NCBI GenBank assembly: GCA_017560955.1
Contig: JAFZDV010000119.1
Span: 1-5,780, forward strand
Reading direction: 5' to 3'
DNA length: 5,780 nucleotides
DNA from: Anaerotignum sp.
GTDB taxonomy: Bacteria > Bacillota > Clostridia > Lachnospirales > Anaerotignaceae
The position numbers and the translations under genes were made by a program. Of this stretch, positions 1-5,780 are shown in pieces (the stretch's first letter is position 1; the number at the start of each line of letters is the position of its first letter). The notes beneath the pieces are model-generated. The model made no database searches. It saw only the letters and a program-made list of their open reading frames with translations, and was not told the origin of the DNA.

Positions 1-1980
1 ACCAACTGCACCTGTAGCGGAAACAGTGATTGTACCGCCTCGGATCTCAGCTGCTTTAGCATTTGTCAGGTAGATACCTTCTGCCTTTTTACCATTCACA
101 TTGATCGCGGCCGTTCCATCCAGAATGATGGTAGGTTCGCCTTCTTCCAAAGAAGCTTGACCAGTTTCACTGCCGGCAGTGATACCACAGGAATATTCAC
201 CTACATTGATAATACCACCGGTCATATTCACAGAGCCATAATAAGCATCGATACCATAACCATTTTGTACATCGATGGTGCCGCCACTGATCAGAATCTG
301 GCATTCATCAGCGTCATTTCGAATACCGATTTCGTCTTCTCCATTGACTATGATACTGCTGCCTTTATTCATATTCACAACACCGCCTGCTACAGAAGCA
401 CGGGATGCGCGTAAACTGTAACCACCATAATTTCTAGAATTAATAATACCAATGCCGTTGGCGTTGATCACAACACCATCCCCTATCGTCAGATCACCGC
501 TGTTTACAATGCCGATCACATCATTCGCACCATCGGCAACTGTGATAGTCGTATCGCTGATAGTTGCAGTACCAGAATTCTGCAGACCAATATGTTCAGA
601 ATTGATGCTACCGCCGGTCATGTTAAGTGTTGCACCGGATTCGTTTATGATCCCAATGGGGTCATATACGGATTCATCAGAATAAATACTGGATACTGCC
701 ACATTTTTCAGTGTCAATGTACCCGCATTGATGATCGCCGCATCGCCTGCAACGGCAATACTGCCGCCACCAACAGTATCTGTAATCGTCAGTTTACCAT
801 AGTTTTCAATGGGCGCCGCCAATGTCAGTATATTACCTGCCGTATCGATAGTCAGCGCCGCTTTACCACCGTTGCGTTCCATCATCAGTCCATTCAGGGC
901 ATTGGCATCCATGGTGATATCATCTGTCAGGGTGATTCTCATGGTACCTGCCAGCGCATTGTATTCATCCAGAGCTTCTATCAACTCATCTTCTGTATCA
1001 ACCGTGCGTGTCAGGTCTGCTTCTTCCAGTTCGCCGCTATCCTCTTCATCATCAGTAGGCGGTGTTACAGAACCGCTGCCGGAGGAAGAACCACCGGCGC
1101 CGCCGCTGGATTTACTTTCTTCTTTTTCGCCCTCAAACAAAGGGTCTACATCTTCGGGGAAGATCTGTTTTTCCACTTTCTGATCGATAACTGCTTCTTT
1201 TGCATCTGCCACTGCTTCATCGTGTGCCAGTCTTTCATCATGATTTGCAACGATGCTTTCCACTTCTTCCACCGTGAAGCCACCTTCCAGAATCATACGA
1301 TTCTGCAGAGCCATACTTCTGGAAATCTCTTCAGAACAGATACCGCATACTTCATTTGCACCCAATTTTTCGATGACGATCGCCGCCTGTCTGCCAACTT
1401 CCGCCATGGAATATTCCGCGATCATACTTCTTGCCTTCTGTCCGGCTTTCAGCACTTTGTAATCGCAGATACCCAGACCGGGATGTTCTACATATACTTC
1501 CAATTCCCCTGTCAACAGGTGAAGCTCCGTTACTCTTGGACCGATGACACGAACACAGCCGCTTGTGCCTCGAACACCCGTTGTCATTGTAGAAGTCTTG
1601 ATATAGAAAGACTCGCCACCAGACAATTTTTCTTTTACATTAAAGAAAATGTTACCACTGGAAAGATACAGTGTCAGGCTTTTCCCGCTTTTCTGCACTT
1701 CCACAGAAGAATTGGCATCCAGCTTCACCACTTTGGTATCATCCAGAGAGATCCATGCGTAGCTTTTTGCCCCAGTTTTCATTTTGTAGCCGTTATACAG
1801 CTTCATATTTGCTGTCTGAGTTACTTTTTTGCCAGTAGCATTGGTCACTGCAACCGTTCCCTGCGTTTTCGCCAGTCGCATGGTAGTCGCCGTATTGTTT
1901 GCCGCAAACGCCGTTGCAGGCAGCATACTTACCACCATGGCCAGAGTCAGCAGGAAAGTCAGGAATTTTTTCATTCGCAT
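1..1980 (-). CDS. Secreted FecR-domain protein with C-terminal beta-helix-like repeats (3' end outside window)
   Basis: The frame is open for 660 codons from ATG at 1980 to the window edge, so the C-terminus is missing. Residues 1-26 form a signal peptide: basic MRMKK, a hydrophobic core, then PATAFA before the likely cleavage site, so the protein is exported. Residues about 60-150 match the FecR fold (G-x-K-M-K-T-G, then W-I-S-L-D-D, L-S-S-G-N-I-F-F-N-V, and T-G-V-R-G-T-S-G). Residues 185-275 look helical and charged and contain CGIC at 212-215. Residues 283-325 are an acidic Ser/Gly-rich linker. From about 345 onward short strands recur with GGSIN, GGTID, GGIIN and GGTIT turns, as in right-handed parallel beta-helix surface proteins. 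It is the last visible gene of the operon. There is no cytoplasmic anti-sigma region and no adjacent sigma factor, so a classical FecR iron-signalling role is unlikely. A surface scaffold, adhesin or ligand-binding role is inferred. The start at 1980 is preferred over the in-frame ATG at 1974 because of ribosome-site spacing. Confidence 0.9.
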   Translation of the reverse strand, partial: MRMKKFLTFLLTLAMVVSMLPATAFAANNTATTMRLAKTQGTVAVTNATGKKVTQTANMKLYNGYKMKTGAKSYAWISLDDTKVVKLDANSSVEVQKSGKSLTLYLSSGNIFFNVKEKLSGGESFYIKTSTMTTGVRGTSGCVRVIGPRVTELHLLTGELEVYVEHPGLGICDYKVLKAGQKARSMIAEYSMAEVGRQAAIVIEKLGANEVCGICSEEISRSMALQNRMILEGGFTVEEVESIVANHDERLAHDEAVADAKEAVIDQKVEKQIFPEDVDPLFEGEKEESKSSGGAGGSSSGSGSVTPPTDDEEDSGELEEADLTRTVDTEDELIEALDEYNALAGTMRITLTDDITMDANALNGLMMERNGGKAALTIDTAGNILTLAAPIENYGKLTITDTVGGGSIAVAGDAAIINAGTLTLKNVAVSSIYSDESVYDPIGIINESGATLNMTGGSINSEHIGLQNSGTATISDTTITVADGANDVIGIVNSGDLTIGDGVVINANGIGIINSRNYGGYSLRASRASVAGGVVNMNKGSSIIVNGEDEIGIRNDADECQILISGGTIDVQNGYGIDAYYGSVNMTGGIINVGEYSCGITAGSETGQASLEEGEPTIILDGTAAINVNGKKAEGIYLTNAKAAEIRGGTITVSATGAVG

Positions 1981-1990
1981 ATTCCGTTTA

Positions 1991-1998
1991 CCCCCTTT
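1991..1998 (-). promoter_or_regulatory. Ribosome binding site of the FecR-domain gene
   Basis: On the minus strand AAAGGGGG lies 10 bases before the ATG at 1980 and 16 bases before the alternative ATG at 1974, favouring the upstream start. It overlaps the TAA stop codon of the preceding gene (1997-1999), which suggests translational coupling. Confidence 0.7.
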
Positions 1999-3445
1999 AT
2001 TCTTCCCATGCTTTGCTGTTCGCAAAGAGTGTTAAAATATCTCCGTCCAGTTCTCCGAATTTCACCATATCCGCCAGCACCACCAGCGCTTTTTCCACGG
2101 GCATAGGTGGTTTATATGGTCTGTCCCTTGCCGTAAGGGCATCGAATATATCCAGAATAGACAGCAGTCTTACTTCTTTTTCTATATCGTCCTGACCGAG
2201 TTGTCTGGGATACCCCTTACCATTCAGCAGTTCATGATGGGAGGATGCCCATCTTGTTACATTGCTGAATTGTTTGGGGAAATGCACCTCGTTCAGGAAT
2301 TTTTCCGTCATTTCCACATGGCTCTGCATGATCTTTCTTTCCTCATCACTGAGGGTTCCCTTGCGGATCATCATACAGGTCAGTTCTTCTTCCGTGAGCC
2401 ATGTTTTTTTCGTACCATCCGTATCGATGTATGTACGCAGGGCAATCTCCTGCACCTGTTTCATGGTTTCATCAGGCAGGAAACCTGCTCTGTTCGCCCC
2501 GAGGATGGCTTCCCTGCCTTCCTGCAGGAGAGTCAGCTTTGTCTGCAATTCCTCTACTGTGATTTCTCCCTTTGCATGAGAAAGTTCCGCCAGCAGGGTC
2601 ATTTTTTCAAAACGATGTTCCACTTCACTGAGGCGGTTACCCAGTCTGGTTTCCTTATCCATAACCCCTAAGGGGATGACCAGTTTACCGATATCATGAA
2701 GCCATACGCTCATCAGGAATTCTTTTTCCTGCTGCTCATCCAGCTGCCATTCGTGGTTCAGATCGCGCAGATACTGCAGGAATTTTCCTCCGTATCTGAC
2801 CATATTTTTTGTATGGTTGGCGTTATAAGGTGTACGGGCGTCGATGGCAGTAGACATGACACGCACAAAGGAATCCAGCAGTTCCATGATCTCTCTGGAA
2901 TGTTTCATATTGGTCAGGCAGATGGCCGCCTGGGATGCCAGAGAGGAAATCACTTTTTCATAGCCCTGTTCAAAAGGAATGGTCTGATTTTCGCCATCCT
3001 TCGCATTGATCAGCTGCAGCACACCAATGACATCCCCATGTTCATCTTCCATAGGCACTACCAACATGGACTGGGTGCGGTAGCCTGTCATAGCATCGTA
3101 ATTTTTCGGGCCAGAGAAGTCATATTCTTCCGTATGTGCATATACATCTGGGATATTGATCAGTTTCTTTTCCATAGCTGAGCAGGCACATACATGGCTG
3201 CGGCGCATTGGCACAGGGGGCAGATCCACAGGATCATTCTTGCCACCTGTATAGTAATTCATAGATTTTGTGATCATGATGTGAAAGCGAAGGCTTTCCC
3301 CATCATAGATATACAAGGTGCCGCCATCGCAGGATGTCATTTCCATGGCCTCATGCAGGATCAGTCCCAGCAGCCTGTCATCATCTTTTTCTCTGGAAAG
3401 GGCAATGCCGATCTCCAGCAGTTTATCTGTTTTGATCTCGTTCAT
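1997..3445 (-). CDS. GAF plus HD-GYP domain phosphohydrolase, probable cyclic-dinucleotide phosphodiesterase
   Basis: A 482-residue cytoplasmic protein with no signal peptide or membrane segment. Residues about 8-180 form a GAF sensor domain (I-N-I-P-D-V, then G-Y-R-T-Q-S-M-L-V-V-P and G-V-L-Q-L-I-N). Residues about 190-475 form an HD-GYP domain. Its expected metal and active-site residues are visible: H211, H250-D251 with K254 (HDIGK), H376, H403-H404, the GYP signature at 411-413, D432 and K445. HD-GYP enzymes usually hydrolyse c-di-GMP, and some act on other cyclic dinucleotides. Tyr rather than Glu lies four residues before H211, which hints at a two-metal rather than three-metal site. 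About 100 residues (262-361) are inserted between HDIGKLVIP and RKGTLSDEE, where typical HD-GYP domains have only a short connector. The ATG overlaps the upstream TGA by four bases, and GGAG lies 8 bases before it at 3454-3457. The GAF ligand and the exact substrate cannot be read from the sequence. Confidence 0.93.
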   Translation of the reverse strand: MNEIKTDKLLEIGIALSREKDDDRLLGLILHEAMEMTSCDGGTLYIYDGESLRFHIMITKSMNYYTGGKNDPVDLPPVPMRRSHVCACSAMEKKLINIPDVYAHTEEYDFSGPKNYDAMTGYRTQSMLVVPMEDEHGDVIGVLQLINAKDGENQTIPFEQGYEKVISSLASQAAICLTNMKHSREIMELLDSFVRVMSTAIDARTPYNANHTKNMVRYGGKFLQYLRDLNHEWQLDEQQEKEFLMSVWLHDIGKLVIPLGVMDKETRLGNRLSEVEHRFEKMTLLAELSHAKGEITVEELQTKLTLLQEGREAILGANRAGFLPDETMKQVQEIALRTYIDTDGTKKTWLTEEELTCMMIRKGTLSDEERKIMQSHVEMTEKFLNEVHFPKQFSNVTRWASSHHELLNGKGYPRQLGQDDIEKEVRLLSILDIFDALTARDRPYKPPMPVEKALVVLADMVKFGELDGDILTLFANSKAWEE

Positions 3446-4248
3446 ACTATGATCTCCATATTTTCTTTCGCAAGGAGTATATTTTTGTCCAGTTCTCTCA
3501 GTTTTGTCTGGAGAGAATCCAGCAGTTCATCGTTAGCATCGATCTCATGGTGGGCCAGAAGAAGTGTCTTCACCCCTGACATTTCCTTTATTTTCAGCCC
3601 TTCCACCCATGTAGAATGACCCCAGCCTTTTCTCTGAGGATACACATCGGGAGCATAGGTGCTGTCGTAAATCAGGACATCTGCATCTTTGGCGAAAGCT
3701 GCCAATTCCGTCGTCGCCTCAGGGGAATGTTCAAAATCCAGCGCATAGACCACTGCCTTATTTTCCCACTCCACACGGAACACCGTACCTACATTGGGGT
3801 GATTGGCACGCATGGTTTTTATGGTCACACCACCAATAAAAAAAGTTTCTCCGGCAGTGATATCATGCCAGACTGCTGCAGGAAACAGTTCCGTCCCCAC
3901 AGGCCAGAAAGGTGCCTGCAGAAAACGTGAGATCTGTTCCTTTGTAGTCATGCCGTTTCGTTTTTCACTGTAGATATGTACCTCTTTTTCCTTATGGAAC
4001 AGAGGGCGCCAGAAAGCAAGACCCATAATATGGTCCATGTGGACATGGCCTAGCAGTAAGTGGGCTTCCTTTTCTTCTGCCAGAAGGTCCGTACTTTTCA
4101 AAATACCCGTACCTGCATCAAAAAGGAGATTCACACCCCCTGCCTGCAGCAGGAAGGAGGATGTTGCACCACCATATTTCAGATATTGCCTGTTGCTGAC
4201 GGGCATGGAACCACGACAGCCTAAAACAGTCAGTTTATCGTTTTTCAT
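3442..4248 (-). CDS. Metallo-beta-lactamase-fold hydrolase, possible phosphodiesterase
   Basis: A 268-residue soluble protein from the chosen start. The N-terminal strand carries G-C-R-G-S-M-P-V (10-17), followed by K-Y-G-G-A-T-S-S and F-D-A-G-T-G. This pattern is typical of the MBL subgroup related to RNase Z, PhnP and cyclic-nucleotide phosphodiesterases. The metal-binding motif H68-x-H70-x-D72-H73 is intact, and further likely ligands are H150, D171, H211 and H233 or H234. A two-metal hydrolase cleaving a phosphodiester is the best guess; the substrate is unknown. The frame extends to an ATG at 4293, but that codon has no ribosome site and lies only about 14 bases after the promoter -10 element. 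The ATG at 4248 has AGAAGG 10 bases upstream and is preferred. It is the first gene of the operon. Its TGA overlaps the ATG of the GAF/HD-GYP gene, so the two products are probably made together and may act in one nucleotide-turnover pathway. Confidence 0.9.
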   Translation of the reverse strand: MKNDKLTVLGCRGSMPVSNRQYLKYGGATSSFLLQAGGVNLLFDAGTGILKSTDLLAEEKEAHLLLGHVHMDHIMGLAFWRPLFHKEKEVHIYSEKRNGMTTKEQISRFLQAPFWPVGTELFPAAVWHDITAGETFFIGGVTIKTMRANHPNVGTVFRVEWENKAVVYALDFEHSPEATTELAAFAKDADVLIYDSTYAPDVYPQRKGWGHSTWVEGLKIKEMSGVKTLLLAHHEIDANDELLDSLQTKLRELDKNILLAKENMEIIV

Positions 4249-4258
4249 ACTGTTCAAA

Positions 4259-4264
4259 CCTTCT
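4259..4264 (-). promoter_or_regulatory. Ribosome binding site deciding the MBL-hydrolase start
   Basis: On the minus strand AGAAGG lies 10 bases before the ATG at 4248. The longer in-frame candidate at 4293 has only AT-rich sequence before it, so this site supports the shorter protein. Confidence 0.65.
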
Positions 4265-4313
4265 TTTTTGCCTGTTTTGCCGAAAATGGGCATAAAATGG
4301 CTATAATAATGTA

Positions 4314-4322
4314 ATTATATCA
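4314..4322 (-). promoter_or_regulatory. Extended -10 promoter of the MBL / HD-GYP / FecR operon
   Basis: The minus strand reads TG-A-TATAAT, a perfect -10 hexamer with the extended TGn element. No good -35 hexamer lies 16-18 bases upstream (only TGGTAA-like sequence), which an extended -10 can tolerate. It lies after the terminator of the upstream gene and about 65 bases before the preferred ATG at 4248. Transcription would begin near 4306. The TATAAT is also one arm of an inverted repeat (4302-4307 and 4314-4319, six-base spacer) that could serve as an operator; this is not shown. Confidence 0.6.
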
Positions 4323-4387
4323 CTTTTATACAGTCATTACCATAAAGCGCAAATATTTTCATAAGAATACCTTTATTTTTCCGCAGC

Positions 4388-4421
4388 AAAAAAGCCCCGG
4401 CTCTTTCGAGCCGAGGCTTTT
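4388..4421 (-). terminator. Rho-independent terminator after the surface-protein gene
   Basis: A hairpin with arms 4390-4403 and 4408-4421: seven A/T and G/C pairs, one mismatch (4397 against 4414), six GC-rich pairs and a 4-base loop. Read on the minus strand, the GC-rich stem ends in a run of six T (4393-4388). It begins about 40 bases after the stop codon at 4461 and so ends that transcript. The plus-strand side is also followed by a T-rich stretch (TTTTGTTTTATT), so it may work in both directions, although no plus-strand gene is visible here. Confidence 0.92.
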
Positions 4422-4460
4422 GTTTTATTGCTTTATTTTTCTGTTTTCAAGAAAACCGAA

Positions 4461-5780
4461 TCAGTCTTCTTTTTTCTTTCTCAGTGCAAGGATACCAGCA
4501 ACCGCTGCAACCATACCTGCTGCTGCTACAACGATGATCTTGTTATCGCCTGTTGCTGCGATCAGAGAAACTTCTTCCTCTTCACCTGCTACCAGAGGAT
4601 CTTCCAGTTCTTTGTCACCCAGAGGAGTACCATCTTCACCGATATCCATCAGTTCTTCGTTTTCACCAAGAACGTCACCGGGATCTTCAGGTGTAGGATC
4701 TTTAGGTGTAGGAGGTTCTTCTTTAGGAGGATTTACGGGAGGATCTTTAGGATCATGGCCGCCACCACCGCCGCCAGGAACTACGCGTGTATTTGTGATG
4801 GTTGCTGCATCATCACCCTTATCGATCTTTGTTGTGAAGTAAGCTGTTGTACCTTCTGCTGTCCATTTTGTTGCATCTTCATCAGCTGCTTTATGACCAG
4901 CTACGCCAACTTCTTTTACAGACCAGGATGTACCTTCATCAACTGGTACTGTTACAGACCAGTTACCGTCGTTACCGTCACTCAGTACATATTCCTTAGT
5001 TTCTGTCACACCGTGCAGTGTTGTAGTCAGTTCAATCGTCACAGATGCAGGACGAGTTGCGTCTGTCACATTGGCCCATTCTTTTGTTACTGTTACAGTA
5101 TCTTTGGGAACTGTTGTATTGAAGAATGCCAGAGTAGCATCTGTTTTACCGCCTGCAAAGATCGTTGCCTGATCTGCTTTGCCAGCTTCTCTTCTCACTA
5201 CAGACAGGATCTGTGCTCTGTAATCTGCATCGGGATCTACTTCTACTGTTACGATATATTCCTGTGTATTTTCTACAAATGCATTAGGATATTTTTCCTG
5301 TACAGTTGCAAAGTCTTCTTTTACTACGAATTTGTATCTACCAGGTTTTACGCCATTGAAGTTCAGTTCAAATGCGCCATTACCAGTTACCAGTTCATCA
5401 GTATCTTCTTTAGCGTCTTTCAGTGTGATCGCTACGGGTTTAATTTCAAAACCATTAGCTGCTGCTTTAAAGAAGAAGTTATAGCGTTTATTTGCTTTCA
5501 GGCCATAAGCTGTTTTTTCCAGATTCAGTGTTACGCCGAAGTCGTCTTTCTGGTTAGTGATCAGAACGTTTGCGCCATCGCCAGTTTCAACTTCGCCTTT
5601 TGCAACGCCTTCAACTACTTTGCCGTCGTCTACTTTATATGTTGCAAAGTAACCATCGCCAGGTACTTCTGTTACACTATACTGTGTATCTACAGGAACT
5701 TCAAATACCGCTTTTTCGCCAACTTTCAGAGGAACGATACCTGCTTCTGCAACGCCACCCTCTACAGCTACACCATTCAC
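4461..5780 (-). CDS. Large surface protein with pilin-type isopeptide and Cna-B-like domains and C-terminal anchor (5' end outside window)
   Basis: The last 439 codons are visible. The GTG at 5780 is merely the window edge and not a credible start, as it falls inside a domain with no ribosome site. Residues 1-77 are the end of an Ig-like repeat (Y-S-V-T-E-V-P, closing V-L-I-T-N-Q). Residues 83-222 resemble the Spy0128/FctA pilin domain: L-E-K-T, Y-N-F-F-F, G-R-Y-K-F-V-V-K-E, Y-I-V-T-V-E-V-D and F-F-N-T. Residues 227-332 resemble a Cna-B domain: V-T-V-T-K-E-W, R-P-A-S-V-T-I-E-L, W-S-V-K-E-V and T-I-T-N-T. Candidate isopeptide triads are K89/E155/N221 and K233/E290/N330. A Gly6 run (335-340), a Pro/Glu/Asp stalk (342-405), IAATGD (407-412), a hydrophobic segment (about 415-433) and the tail RKKKED follow. 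The layout is that of a cell-wall-anchored adhesin or pilin, but the sorting motif departs from LPxTG. The gene is transcriptionally separate from the downstream operon. Confidence 0.9.
   Translation of the reverse strand: MNGVAVEGGVAEAGIVPLKVGEKAVFEVPVDTQYSVTEVPGDGYFATYKVDDGKVVEGVAKGEVETGDGANVLITNQKDDFGVTLNLEKTAYGLKANKRYNFFFKAAANGFEIKPVAITLKDAKEDTDELVTGNGAFELNFNGVKPGRYKFVVKEDFATVQEKYPNAFVENTQEYIVTVEVDPDADYRAQILSVVRREAGKADQATIFAGGKTDATLAFFNTTVPKDTVTVTKEWANVTDATRPASVTIELTTTLHGVTETKEYVLSDGNDGNWSVTVPVDEGTSWSVKEVGVAGHKAADEDATKWTAEGTTAYFTTKIDKGDDAATITNTRVVPGGGGGGHDPKDPPVNPPKEEPPTPKDPTPEDPGDVLGENEELMDIGEDGTPLGDKELEDPLVAGEEEEVSLIAATGDNKIIVVAAAGMVAAVAGILALRKKKED

Noticed and set aside
1..840. CRISPR array or DNA-level tandem repeat
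   Set aside because: The repetition exists only at protein level in a coding frame; there are no identical spaced direct repeats.
1531..1803. FecR/FecI-type iron-responsive anti-sigma system
   Set aside because: The protein has a cleavable signal peptide and no cytoplasmic anti-sigma segment, and no sigma factor or TonB receptor gene lies in the window.
592..2106. Long plus-strand open frame of about 500 codons
   Set aside because: It lies antisense to the FecR-protein gene and has an implausible composition (very rich in Cys, His, Phe and Arg). It lacks a domain pattern, whereas the minus-strand frame has a signal peptide, a FecR domain and a ribosome site.
2201..3619. Several plus-strand open frames opposite the HD-GYP and MBL genes
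   Set aside because: All are antisense to genes with clear catalytic motifs and show no recognisable protein features.
4249..4293. N-terminal extension of the MBL hydrolase to ATG at 4293
   Set aside because: There is no ribosome site, it lies too close to the promoter, and the extra 15 residues fall outside the conserved fold.
4302..4307. Plus-strand TATAAT as a rightward promoter
   Set aside because: No plus-strand gene follows. Transcription would meet the terminator hairpin within about 90 bases, and the match is explained by the symmetry of the minus-strand -10 region.
5778..5780. GTG as a start codon of the surface protein
   Set aside because: It is the window boundary inside a repeat domain; no signal peptide or ribosome site is visible, so the gene continues upstream.

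Overview
The window looks like part of a chromosome from a Bacillota (Firmicutes) bacterium, probably an anaerobe of the clostridial or Negativicutes type. This is inferred from purine-rich Shine-Dalgarno sites, a GAF/HD-GYP protein of a form I associate with anaerobic Firmicutes, and a pilin/Cna-B-type surface protein with a C-terminal membrane anchor. The sequence does not fix the genus. All four genes lie on the minus strand, so transcription runs from high to low coordinates.

Region 4461-5780 holds the 3' part of a large secreted surface protein. It has tandem Ig-like domains with candidate self-forming isopeptide bonds, a Gly6 and Pro-rich stalk, and a C-terminal hydrophobic anchor with a basic tail. 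A strong Rho-independent terminator (4388-4421) follows it. Region 4249-4387 is the only real intergenic stretch; it carries that terminator and an extended -10 promoter (TG-A-TATAAT, 4314-4322) for the next unit.

Region 1-4248 is a compact three-gene operon. The first gene encodes a metallo-beta-lactamase-fold hydrolase (3442-4248). The second, overlapping it by 4 bases (ATGA), encodes a GAF plus HD-GYP phosphohydrolase with an insertion of about 100 residues inside the catalytic domain (1997-3445). The third starts 16 bases later, with its ribosome binding site on the preceding stop codon. It encodes a secreted protein with a signal peptide, a FecR domain, a helical segment with a CGIC motif, an acidic Ser/Gly linker and a long beta-helix-like repeat region, which runs off the window at position 1. 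This third gene is open for 660 codons.

Taken together, the operon joins two probable cytoplasmic phosphodiesterase/hydrolase enzymes, one likely acting on cyclic dinucleotides, to an exported FecR/beta-helix protein. It sits directly after another surface-protein gene. A surface-structure locus coupled to nucleotide second-messenger signalling is the most interesting reading. The substrate and the physical link between the parts remain inference.
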